From Planctomycetaceae bacterium (lineage in GTDB: Bacteria; Planctomycetota; Planctomycetia; Planctomycetales; Planctomycetaceae): a stretch of DNA of 40,861 nucleotides. The notes beneath the pieces were generated by a model that had not been told where the DNA came from, searched no databases, and was given only the letters and a program-made list of their open reading frames with translations. Of this stretch, positions 29,309-36,779 are shown piece by piece. The stretch covers positions 1 to 40,861 of the forward strand of contig JANSXP010000063.1 in NCBI GenBank assembly GCA_024742875.1, given 5' to 3'. Positions within the stretch are counted from its first letter, which is position 1. Every line of letters starts with the position of its first letter. Position numbers and translations under genes: made by a program.

Positions 29309-29700
29309 TCAGACCGACTGGTCAGGGAGGGTGTCCGTTGATCGTCGTCGTCGACGCACGGCCACCACACCCAAGGCAATCAAACCACCGGCCCATGTGC
29401 CGGGTTCAGGAACTGCAGCGGGCGCTGTTGAGAACTGAGTGTTGAACGAAACCCATTCTCTTGACAGTTCAAAAGGAGAGGATGTCCGAATCACATGGTC
29501 AAAGCCGCTGCCCACGTCTGTGAGAGTTACGGACCAGTTGTCGTCCTGATTGTTGATTGTGTCATCAACCTGCTGCCAGACAAGATCACCGAAAACTCGC
29601 CCGGTGCTGTGATCTGTGGCTGGTCGCCGGCCGTGCCGGCGCCACTCCCCTGATTCGATGTGAAGGCTCCTGGCATGGCAGCAAAGTCAGTCACTGCATG
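29309..29700 (-). pseudogene. Decayed paralogue of the PEP-CTERM gene (5' truncated, frameshifted)
   Basis: Read on the minus strand, this segment repeats the last 130 or so residues of the neighbouring PEP-CTERM protein. The upstream part reads GAFTSNQGSGAG...QITAP in one frame, against GAFTADLGTGGG...QITAP in the intact gene. The downstream part reads GDLVWQQVDDTINNQ, DNWSVTLTDVGSGFDH and REWVSFNTQFS in another frame, then VPEPGTWAGGL and RRRRR. Spacing between QITAP and GDLVW/GNLTW is four residues in both copies, so one base has been lost at about 29590-29600. No signal peptide or 5' half is present before the sulfatase gene. The frame from a GTG at 29515 (68 residues) is a remnant, not a functional gene. 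Confidence 0.8.
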
Positions 29701-29808
29701 CGGCCCTTGATCAAGTGGGGGCTTCCAGTGAGTTTGTGCGTGATCCAGACGCTGGCCACGGCTTTCGTTCGCCGGACGCCAGAGAACGCGCGTTTGAAAC
29801 GCACCTGC

Positions 29809-31611
29809 TCAATTCTGTCGACGCAGCAGCAGCAGACGAAAATCCATAACATGATCACCCGGGATGTCTGTCGCCTGCAACTTCAACTGACCTTTTCCGG
29901 CCGTCAGCGGCAGCACACCGAGCGTCATGCGTCCCCAGTTCTGCTCGTACGACTCCATCCGTTCAAAGCGGTCTTCTGCTGCGCCCACCAGTGCTGACGG
30001 ATGAGCGACCCTCACTTTGCCGGTCAGCGTTTGGTCGCCAAAGCTCAGGGCGATGGTCGAACCTTCGTCACCCTTTGGACACGAATAGAAAATCTCCACC
30101 TCGTACGTTCCCTCCGCGAGCACCTCGGCATCAAACGTGATGCTGTCATCCCTCGACGTCCAGTTGGTGAAGAAGGAGCTGTTGGGAAAGCGATTGGATC
30201 GTTTGATGCCACCATGCTCTTTGCCGTCCCGCGCCGGTAATTGCGTGGTGGGAGCATCGGGATGGGCAATCACAAACGGACGATCATCCTGCTCGTGACC
30301 TTTCGTGTCGCGATTGAGGGCCTCTATGGCGGACGACATCTGCTGCACCAGATCCGGGTGGCGGGCGGCCACGTTGTTTCGCTGACCGGGATCGGCCGGC
30401 AGATCAAACAGCGCTCCGTTGTTGTCAAGTCGCCAGCGGCCCAGTTTGGCACTGCGTTTGGTCTTCCACTGCGAGACAATAATCCGTTCGTCTGTGGCGT
30501 CATCGGAACCGAGCAAAGCGGACGACAGATCGACTCCATCCAGCGGCAGTTCATTGACGGTTTTGACACTCGCCAGCGACGTGAGCGTTGGGTGCAGATC
30601 GATGGCAGCGCCATTGGTCGTGACCGTGTGTCCGGCCGCGATTCTCGCTGGCCAGCGGACCAGACAGGGAGAGCGAACACCGCCTTCATCCGTGGACCCT
30701 TTGCGACCTTTCATATCTCCGTTCCACCGGGTCCCATTGGGTCCGTTGTCGCAGAAGTAGACCACGATGGTGTTGTCTGCCTGCTTGCTGTCGGACAGTG
30801 CCTGCATGATCCGACCCACATTCCAGTCGATGTTTTCACACATGGCCAGAGCGGCCCGAATATGCGTCAGGTTTTCCTTTTTGGGATCGCGATTGTGCAT
30901 CTGCAAGTCCCGATCTTTGAACTTGTTCCACCAGCGATCCGGCACCTGCATGGGCGAGTGAGGCGTGTTGTACGGCAGATACACAAAGAAGGGAGCATCG
31001 TCTGCGGCCGTCATGAAATCGATGGCCTGGTCGGTGAGGTCATCAATGATGAAGCCGTCACCCTGCACAATCTCACCATTGCGTTCCAGCATGGGACTGA
31101 AGTAGTGACCCCAGTGGCCCGAACAGAACCCGTAAAACAAATCAAAACCACGGGCGTTGGGATGGTATGGATACTGCATCCCATTGTGCCATTTGCCAAA
31201 CGCGGCCGTTCGATAACCGCCCGCCCGAAAGGATTGAGCGATTGTGATTTCGTCCAGGTCAAGGCGTTCGCCTCCGGCTGATGTGGAATACACGCCACCG
31301 CGGGCGTGGTAGCGTCCCGTCAGAAACTCCGCACGGGTCGGTGAGCACACGGGACACACGTAGAAGCGGTCGAATTTTGCCCCTTCGGCCGCCAGACGAT
31401 CGATGTTCGGCGTGCTCAGGTTTTGATTGCCGTTGAGAGACAGATCCCCCCAGCCCTGATCATCCGTCAAAATCACCAGGACGTTGGGTCGGGCGGCTGA
31501 CGACTGTTGCTTCAAATTTCCCTGATCAGCACAGCTTTCGCCACAAACGACGGACAACAGCAGTCCCGCCGCTGTCAGTTTCCACCAGGCAAACGGCTCA
31601 TGTTTCTGCAT
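29809..31611 (-). CDS. Exported arylsulfatase-type sulfatase
   Basis: The 600-residue protein has an export signal (about 1-28). The metal-binding start is VLVILTDDQGWGD (about 44-56). The formylglycine site is C89-S-P-T-R93 in VCSPTRAEFLTGRY, a type I sulfatase motif that needs oxidation of C89 by FGE or an anaerobic SME. KWHNGMQYPYHP and VYFCDNGPNG carry further metal and substrate ligands. An extra domain of about 130 residues follows the catalytic domain (SRDDSITFDAEVLAEGTYEVEIFY), a beta-sandwich that may bind carbohydrate. It probably acts on sulfated polysaccharides. Its ATG lies inside the 3' end of the upstream fusion gene (14-base overlap). Confidence 0.94.
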   Translation of the reverse strand: MQKHEPFAWWKLTAAGLLLSVVCGESCADQGNLKQQSSAARPNVLVILTDDQGWGDLSLNGNQNLSTPNIDRLAAEGAKFDRFYVCPVCSPTRAEFLTGRYHARGGVYSTSAGGERLDLDEITIAQSFRAGGYRTAAFGKWHNGMQYPYHPNARGFDLFYGFCSGHWGHYFSPMLERNGEIVQGDGFIIDDLTDQAIDFMTAADDAPFFVYLPYNTPHSPMQVPDRWWNKFKDRDLQMHNRDPKKENLTHIRAALAMCENIDWNVGRIMQALSDSKQADNTIVVYFCDNGPNGTRWNGDMKGRKGSTDEGGVRSPCLVRWPARIAAGHTVTTNGAAIDLHPTLTSLASVKTVNELPLDGVDLSSALLGSDDATDERIIVSQWKTKRSAKLGRWRLDNNGALFDLPADPGQRNNVAARHPDLVQQMSSAIEALNRDTKGHEQDDRPFVIAHPDAPTTQLPARDGKEHGGIKRSNRFPNSSFFTNWTSRDDSITFDAEVLAEGTYEVEIFYSCPKGDEGSTIALSFGDQTLTGKVRVAHPSALVGAAEDRFERMESYEQNWGRMTLGVLPLTAGKGQLKLQATDIPGDHVMDFRLLLLRRQN

Positions 31612-33253
31612 CGTCGGATCGCTTTCTCACTACAAACAGCACGGGGGACTTTGGTTTGGGCGGATTGCTGTCCTGCCGCTTCAGATCATAACCTTCGTCA
31701 TGACGATTCAGCAATTCTGCGACGGCACGGTATTCCTCCGGCCCCCCCTCATGGCCGCGATAACACAGCACGGTCAGGATGCCACCTGGTGCCAGCAGCC
31801 GCATGGCCGCCGCAATCGCCACCGTCGACGTGCGGGCCGTTGTCACTTTGGTCTTGTCGCTGCGGGGCAGGTAACCGAGATTGAACATCACGGCCATCGG
31901 ACGAAGGTTCTCTTCGTCTGCCAGTTGCTCATGCCCGGCGTGCCTCAGTTCCACGCAGGTTAGCTCACTGGACTTCAGCCTCTGTGCGGTGGCTGCCAGT
32001 GCTGACTGCTGCACGTCAAAACCGATCACTCGACCGGCGGCACCCACACACTCCGCGAGAAAAGACGTGTCAAAGCCGTTTCCCACTGTTGCATCGATGG
32101 CCAGATCACCAGCGCGCAGGATCTCTTTGACCCGCTGATGCGCACAGCCCGTCAGTGGTCGACGATCGGCTGAGGGGGCCGGGCGTACACGACTGGGCAG
32201 AAAAGCGACCGGCAGGTCTTCGCTGTGCAGCAAATGAGCAGCCAGATATTCCGCCAGTCGTGGCGCTCGCAGCGCCCCTTTGGAACCCAAACCATTGAGC
32301 GTGTAAACGCGGTCGCCTGGTGCGGACGGACCGAGCACTGGTTGATAGTCCTTCATCGTCGGACGCACGGCACCACGATGCCGCAGAATGCGAATGTCTC
32401 CGCCAACCATCCGCCGCACGCCTGTCAGCACCTGATTGCGACCCGCCTGTGTGGGCACATTCTCCAGATACTTCCAGTCATAGGTGCTGCCGATCCGCTG
32501 ATGCCCGTCCGACTGCGGCGCTATCCAGACGCTGCGATGCACCACCTGTTCTGCCGTGTAGTTTTCAATCTTCACATCCAGCAGGTCACCTCGACTGGGA
32601 TTGTCGGGAATCAGCGGAAAGGCCGGACTGGTCCAGGCGCCGGTGCACAGAATGACACGATCCGCCAGCAAGCGGAAATCGGTCCCCGCCGGGCTAAGCT
32701 CAAACGGCCCCGTGCCGTCTGCCTGCTGGAGCAAAGCTGTGATGTCAACGTCGGCGTGATACAGCCGTTGACGCTGGCGGAACCACGCGGCTGAGCCCTC
32801 CAGATATTCACTCACCTGAAGTCGACCAGCGGGCCGCATTTGAATGCCTGGCTGCAGTCGTCCGCCGGACTGCAGTGTGCCATTCCAGCTTTCCACGCTG
32901 TCGCGGACCCGATCTTCGGTGTCACGCAGAAACTCGTCGCGAGAGGCCTTATCGGCAAACAGTCGCAGCATCGGTTCCTGCTGAAAAACGGTCTGCTGCA
33001 GTTGCCGCTCGACATACTGATAAAAGTCTGTGGCCGTCGTCCAGTAAGCCTCAAATTCGTCGGATTTTACCAGTCGTTTTCCGGTCACCGGAGTCAGCAG
33101 TCCGGCCGAAACCCGGGACGCGGTTTCCGACCGTGGATGATCGACGACCACAAAGGACTGGCCGTGCCGCTGCAGGGTCCAGGCCAGGGCCGTGCCCGCC
33201 AGACCCTGGCCAATAATCAGACTGTCCACACGCTGGGACTCTGGATCGGTCAT
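31598..33253 (-). CDS. MnmC(o)-like FAD oxidase fused to a YtqB/MnmM-family methyltransferase
   Basis: The 551-residue protein has two domains. Residues 1-345 are a DAO-type FAD oxidoreductase: nucleotide-binding IIGQGLAGTALAW (13-25), RVSAGLLTPVTGKR (47-60) and the C-terminal GLGSKGALRAPRLAEYLAAH (321-340). The last is close to the GLGSRGL-x-x-AP-x-x-AE motif of the MnmC oxidase. After a linker, residues 368-546 match B. subtilis YtqB (MnmM) in order: AIDATVGNGFDTSFLAE (385-401), FDVQQSA (412-418), FNLGYLPRSDK (457-467) and CYRGHEGG (497-504). E. coli MnmC turns cmnm5(s2)U34 into nm5 by its oxidase and then into mnm5 by its methyltransferase. MnmM does the second step in Bacillus. The fusion predicts both activities in one chain. 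A ThiO- or DadA-like amine oxidase role is the alternative. Confidence 0.88.
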   Translation of the reverse strand: MTDPESQRVDSLIIGQGLAGTALAWTLQRHGQSFVVVDHPRSETASRVSAGLLTPVTGKRLVKSDEFEAYWTTATDFYQYVERQLQQTVFQQEPMLRLFADKASRDEFLRDTEDRVRDSVESWNGTLQSGGRLQPGIQMRPAGRLQVSEYLEGSAAWFRQRQRLYHADVDITALLQQADGTGPFELSPAGTDFRLLADRVILCTGAWTSPAFPLIPDNPSRGDLLDVKIENYTAEQVVHRSVWIAPQSDGHQRIGSTYDWKYLENVPTQAGRNQVLTGVRRMVGGDIRILRHRGAVRPTMKDYQPVLGPSAPGDRVYTLNGLGSKGALRAPRLAEYLAAHLLHSEDLPVAFLPSRVRPAPSADRRPLTGCAHQRVKEILRAGDLAIDATVGNGFDTSFLAECVGAAGRVIGFDVQQSALAATAQRLKSSELTCVELRHAGHEQLADEENLRPMAVMFNLGYLPRSDKTKVTTARTSTVAIAAAMRLLAPGGILTVLCYRGHEGGPEEYRAVAELLNRHDEGYDLKRQDSNPPKPKSPVLFVVRKRSDDAET

Positions 33254-33376
33254 GAATTCGTCACTGTCAGAAGAGGATTTGGCGTTTCGACTGGTATCGC
33301 CGGGTCCTTAGTATCTGGTATCCTCGAGATACCTTAACCCGCTCTTCCCTCCTTCTAAACTCCCCGGAGACTCTCC

Positions 33377-34693
33377 ATGACGAAAACGACGCGACGCCAG
33401 TTTGTCCAGCAAACCACGGCCGCCGCCGCGCTGGCAACCGGTCTGCACGCTGCCGGACGTCCCGCACTGGCCAGCAGCAATCCTCTGGAAAAACTCAATA
33501 TCGCCTGCATCGGTACGGCCAACCGCGCCGCGGCCGATATTGAAGGCGTGATGACGGACAACATTGTGGCCATCTGCGATGTCGATTCTGTCTACATGGA
33601 ACGCTCGAAAAAAATGCTCACGGAGAAACTCGGGCAGGAGCCAAAGACGTTTGCCGACTATCGCGAAATGATCGACTCCTTCGGGGACAAATTCGACGCC
33701 GTCACGGTGGGCACGACGGACCATCATCATGCTCCGGCCACGATGCGTGCCATCAAAGCGGGCAAACATGTTTACTGCGAAAAACCGCTGACTCACACGG
33801 TCACCGAAGCCCGCATGATCGCGGAAGCAGCCGCCAAAGCGGGTGTGGCCACGCAGCTGGGTACTCAAATCCACGCTGGCAACAACTACCGCCGCGTCGT
33901 GGAAATTGTGCAAAGCGGAGCCATCGGCGATGTGACGGACGTGCACGTATGGGTGGGAAAAGGCTGGGGGATCACCAAACTCACCGGCGAACCTTCGCCT
34001 CCTCCCGCCAATCTCAACTGGGACCTGTGGCTGGGTCCCGCGCCTGAACGTCCCTTTGTGGCGGGTCGCTACCACCCTGCACAATGGCGACGCTTTTGGG
34101 ATTTTGGTCAGGGCACCCTCGGCGACATGGCGTGTCACTATATGGACCTGCCCTTCTGGGCCCTCAAACTGCGGCATCCGGTGGCCTGCGAAGCCGAAGG
34201 AGAGACGCCGCATGAAGAAATGGCGCCCACCGGATTGATTGTGCGGTACAAATATCCGGCACGTGGCGATATGCCGGCCTGCAATCTGACGTGGTATGAC
34301 GGCAATAAGATTCCGAAATCCGTCGATGGTCAGCGGGTTCGTGCCAATGGCGTGATGTTTATTGGCACCAAAGGAAAACTGTTCGCGGACTATGGCAGTT
34401 ATCGACTGTTTCCCGCGGACCAGTTTTCCGGTTTTGAGCCACCACCGAAGACCATACCCGATTCCATCGGCCACCATGCGGAGTGGATTAAGGCGTGCAA
34501 GGATGGTTCGCCAACGACGTGCAACTTTGACTACTCGGGCGCTCTGACCGAAGCTGTGCTGCTGGGCAATGTGGCCTATCGTTCAGGGAAGTCTCTTCAA
34601 TGGGATGCGGCTGCGCTCAAAGTGACCAATGACGCGTCTGCCAATCAGTATCTGACAAAGGAGTACCGCTCTGGTTGGGAAGTGGAAGCCTGA
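33377..34693 (+). CDS. Tat-exported Gfo/Idh/MocA-family oxidoreductase
   Basis: The 438-residue protein begins with a twin-arginine signal (TTRRQFVQQ, Arg6-Arg7, then an Ala-rich helix to about residue 33), so it is exported folded. The Rossmann domain follows (LNIACIGTANRAA) with CEKPLTH (about 134-140), whose lysine is the conserved catalytic residue of the family. A C-terminal alpha/beta domain (about 170-430) includes WDLWLGPAPERPF, typical of planctomycete members. Such enzymes oxidise or reduce sugars or inositols with NAD(P), usually with tightly bound cofactor. A hairpin terminator follows. It is divergent from the fusion gene (123 bases). Confidence 0.92.
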   Translation: MTKTTRRQFVQQTTAAAALATGLHAAGRPALASSNPLEKLNIACIGTANRAAADIEGVMTDNIVAICDVDSVYMERSKKMLTEKLGQEPKTFADYREMIDSFGDKFDAVTVGTTDHHHAPATMRAIKAGKHVYCEKPLTHTVTEARMIAEAAAKAGVATQLGTQIHAGNNYRRVVEIVQSGAIGDVTDVHVWVGKGWGITKLTGEPSPPPANLNWDLWLGPAPERPFVAGRYHPAQWRRFWDFGQGTLGDMACHYMDLPFWALKLRHPVACEAEGETPHEEMAPTGLIVRYKYPARGDMPACNLTWYDGNKIPKSVDGQRVRANGVMFIGTKGKLFADYGSYRLFPADQFSGFEPPPKTIPDSIGHHAEWIKACKDGSPTTCNFDYSGALTEAVLLGNVAYRSGKSLQWDAAALKVTNDASANQYLTKEYRSGWEVEA

Positions 34694-34725
34694 GTCGGAT
34701 GAACTCAGTGTGATCAATCGTTTCC

Positions 34726-34761
34726 AAAGAGGACGGCTGCACTTGTGTGGTCGTCCTCTTT
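34726..34761 (+). terminator. Intrinsic-type terminator after the Gfo/Idh oxidoreductase
   Basis: AAAGAGGACG at 34726-34735 pairs perfectly over ten bases with CGTCCTCTTT at 34752-34761, followed by one more T and TGTG. The 16-base loop can form a CAC/GTG stem. It lies 33 bases after the oxidoreductase stop. The A-run on one side and T-run on the other would let it act in both directions. Confidence 0.75.
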
Positions 34762-34770
34762 TGTGTCTGG

Positions 34771-34820
34771 ATGCCAAAATGTCTAATTAAGTAATCTTTA
34801 AAGTATCAGTAGTAACAGAG
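34771..34820. other. AT-rich element, possible DNA-unwinding element
   Basis: 36 of these 50 bases are A or T (for example GTCTAATTAAGTAATCTTTA at 34781-34800), much richer than the flanking genes. It lies immediately to the left of the first DnaA-type box. Position beside the boxes is what suggests an unwinding role; composition alone is not proof. Confidence 0.45.
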
Positions 34821-34831
34821 GGGCGATTGAT

Positions 34832-34840
34832 TGTTGATAA
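34832..34840 (-). promoter_or_regulatory. DnaA-box-like 9-mer (TTATCAACA)
   Basis: TGTTGATAA on the plus strand reads TTATCAACA on the minus strand, one base from the E. coli consensus TTATCCACA. It is the first of the boxes and lies 12 bases right of the AT-rich element. Confidence 0.5.
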
Positions 34841-34898
34841 CTCATTGCCGAGTCAAGCGAACCTGTTTTGAGTCAGTGACTTACGACACTCACTGTGC

Positions 34899-34907
34899 TG
34901 TGGATAA
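34899..34907 (-). promoter_or_regulatory. Exact consensus DnaA box (TTATCCACA)
   Basis: TGTGGATAA on the plus strand is the complement of TTATCCACA, the highest-affinity DnaA box in E. coli. A single exact box can occur by chance; its neighbours are what make it notable. Confidence 0.6.
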
Positions 34908-35043
34908 AGCGTGAATAATGGCTGGTATATCGTCGGACAGCGCGTGGAGAAACGAAGCGTTCGTCAACAGGATTTTGTCCCAGCCGATCGGGTGTTGAAA
35001 AATGGCAGCACGCCGCCCCGTTTCGTGGACGCGTTATTCAAAA

Positions 35044-35067
35044 GTTATCAACAAAGGTGTTGATAAC
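35044..35067. repeat. Perfect 10-bp inverted repeat made of two DnaA-like boxes
   Basis: GTTATCAACA (35044-35053) and TGTTGATAAC (35058-35067) are perfect inverted copies separated by AAGG. Each contains the 9-mer TTATCAACA also found at 34832-34840. Two head-to-head boxes could bind a DnaA pair, or the element could be a hairpin or the operator of an unknown dimeric regulator. Confidence 0.65.
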
Positions 35068-35205
35068 CTGCGGCAACTCAGATCTGCCGGTCGCACGCGA
35101 TGGACGTGGCCTTCACCTGGCACCAGCAGCGCCGGAATGGATGGCGGAATCGTAGCCGCAGGTTTGCCAAAGCGTTTGGTGGTCAGCGTGACGTGTGACG
35201 AAGGT

Positions 35206-36324
35206 TTACTGACCTTCGATATAGACCAGCTGGATTTTGGTGTCTTTCAGGCTCTCCTGCAGCGTTGTGGCACCTGCTTCTGTCACGGGAGTCCGTGTGA
35301 GTTTCAGGTCTTTCAGAGCCGTTAATCCCGCCAGGTCCTTCAGTCCCGCGTCAGAAACACGGGTGGAGCCCAGATGCAAGAACGTCATCTGCTGCATGTC
35401 GGCCAGCGAGGGCAGTGCCGCATCGGAGATTTCTGTGTTGTCCAGATTGAGCCACAGCATGTTCGTCAGTCCGGCCAGGTGAGCCACGCCGTCATCGGAA
35501 ATGTGGACTCGCCACAGATTCAGTTTCTTTAGTCCCGTCAGTCCCGACAGATGCTGCAGACCATCATTGCCGATGGAGTCATTCTCACTTAAGTCCAGTT
35601 CCTCCAGCGTCTTCAGCGTGGCCAGATGCTGCAGTCCCTCGCTGGAAATCTGATTGAACGCCAAACGAAGTTTTTTGAGCTTCGGAAACTGCGCCAGCAC
35701 GGTCAGCCCCTCATCACTGATCAGTGTTGACTTCAGGTAGAGCTCTTCAACGTTCTTCAGTTCTGACAGCTGCTGCAGTCCGTCTTCACTCACCCACAAC
35801 CCGTCAAAAGCCAGCACTTTCAGACGCGTCAGTCCGGTCAAATGGACAAGCCCTTCGTCATCAACCGTCGTTTTGCCTGATGCGCCGTTGAGTCGCACGG
35901 CTTTGAGCGTTTTCCATTCGCTGATATGTGCCAGTCCGGCATTTCCAACTGGACAGCCGCGCAGGTCAAGATTGACGATGGGAGCCTTCCACGCCGCCAG
36001 TTGGGCGAGCCCGGCATCTGTGATGGGCAATTCGTTGAGCAACAGCGATGTGACGCCTTCGAGTTTTGCCACATGTTCGAGTGTCGCGTCGGTAGCCATC
36101 GTTTCACGCAGATTCACCTCGGTAATACGGCCATCACCACCGCGGCGGAAGACGGCCTGAATGTCTTCCAGAGCTTTGACGGCCCCTTCATCATCCGGTT
36201 CCGTGGGGGGCAGCATGGCAGAGGGTTTCGGGGCATCCGTGACAGCCGGCTCTGTCGCTGGCTCCGATTGAGAGCAGCCACAGCAGAGAATCAAACCCAG
36301 TCCCAGGCCAATAAAACAACGCAT
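35206..36324 (-). CDS. Leucine-rich-repeat lipoprotein
   Basis: From the ATG at 36324 the protein is 372 residues. It has a short lipoprotein-type signal (MRCFIGLGLGLILCCGC, modified Cys probably residue 17) and a Pro/Glu-rich linker. About ten LRR units of roughly 24 residues follow, each with L-x-x-L-x-L and an ISDEGL/VSDAGL turn (for example LISDEGLTVLAQFPKLKKL). The 'D-x-G-L-x-x-L' pattern is the cysteine-free variant common in planctomycetes. It is probably surface- or periplasm-facing and binds proteins. The frame extends to 36444. The inner ATG is chosen because the signal begins there and GAGGCGG lies just upstream. Confidence 0.88.
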   Translation of the reverse strand: MRCFIGLGLGLILCCGCSQSEPATEPAVTDAPKPSAMLPPTEPDDEGAVKALEDIQAVFRRGGDGRITEVNLRETMATDATLEHVAKLEGVTSLLLNELPITDAGLAQLAAWKAPIVNLDLRGCPVGNAGLAHISEWKTLKAVRLNGASGKTTVDDEGLVHLTGLTRLKVLAFDGLWVSEDGLQQLSELKNVEELYLKSTLISDEGLTVLAQFPKLKKLRLAFNQISSEGLQHLATLKTLEELDLSENDSIGNDGLQHLSGLTGLKKLNLWRVHISDDGVAHLAGLTNMLWLNLDNTEISDAALPSLADMQQMTFLHLGSTRVSDAGLKDLAGLTALKDLKLTRTPVTEAGATTLQESLKDTKIQLVYIEGQ

Positions 36325-36779
36325 GGTCCGCCTCAGCACAGAAGTTGGACCGTTTTTCGTCATCCGACGAATGGCCCGAAAAAATCGTGGTCTCACAGCG
36401 CCCTTGTGGCCGCTTTCACCGCCAATGTAGCCGTATTTGATCACGATTCGACCGCGATGACCGAATTATTCGTGCGTGCAAACTCTGCGCAGACGGGGTC
36501 AATTGGCCGACAAACTCGAATAACCGTACGAATTGCGGCTAAAAATGTTGAGCAATGGCCGATGATTCATAAGATCGGGCCTTCCCGAATCGTCCACAGA
36601 CTGTCCCAACCAGGGCAGTTTTGTGTCAAAAACCGTGTGTCGGCAGGGTTTGAATGACGTTTCTGTCGTTGATCCCTCAAACAACGGACGGTTCTGAAAA
36701 CAGCTCAAGACACACAATGAAGCTGACGCGGGCCACGCAGCTTCAACATCACGCGACGACTTAACGGCAAAGGTACCTG
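36325..36779. promoter_or_regulatory. 455-base divergent region between LRR lipoprotein and anti-sigma kinase genes
   Basis: If the LRR gene starts at 36324, this region carries the promoters of both genes. The half next to the LRR gene is still open in that frame up to 36444, so a longer LRR N-terminus is possible. The rest holds no gene I can support. Near the kinase start it contains a hairpin (36718-36745) inside a 15-codon open frame, and AAAGG at 36765-36769 as the ribosome-binding site. No clear -35/-10 pair was seen. Confidence 0.45.
36718..36745 (+). promoter_or_regulatory. Hairpin in the leader of the anti-sigma kinase gene
   Basis: TGAAGCTG-A-CG pairs with CGCAGCTTCA with one bulged A and a seven-base loop. 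It lies 35 bases before the ATG at 36780. A 15-codon frame (ATG at 36717, stop TAA at 36762-36764) runs through it. A leader role is possible but not shown. Confidence 0.35.

Larger units (their letters stand above)
34694..35205. other. 512-base non-coding interval, candidate replication origin / DnaA-binding region
   Basis: This interval lies between two convergent genes, so it is not needed as a promoter, yet it is the longest gene-free stretch in the window. It holds in order: a terminator (34726-34761), an AT-rich stretch (34771-34820, 36 of 50 bases A or T, against a GC-rich surround), a TTATCAACA box (34832-34840), an exact TTATCCACA box (34899-34907), a near match (34993-35001) and a perfect inverted pair of TTATCAACA boxes (35044-35067). 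An unwinding-type AT-rich element beside clustered DnaA boxes is the layout of a bacterial oriC. No dnaA, dnaN, rpmH or parAB gene is nearby. That leaves another DnaA-binding site, or an unrelated repeat, as alternatives. Confidence 0.5.

Noticed and set aside
29309-29515. 68-codon frame ending in a PEP-CTERM tag as an intact small gene
   Set aside because: It starts at a GTG inside a domain conserved with the neighbour and has no signal peptide, so it is the end of a frameshifted pseudogene.
33308-34477. Long minus-strand frame (389 codons) opposite the Gfo/Idh oxidoreductase
   Set aside because: The plus strand has the Tat signal and catalytic EKP motif; the minus frame has none.
35002-35325. 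Plus-strand frame of 107 codons starting in the origin-like region
   Set aside because: It runs 120 bases into the LRR lipoprotein gene and has no good ribosome-binding site or family features; the region is better read as non-coding.
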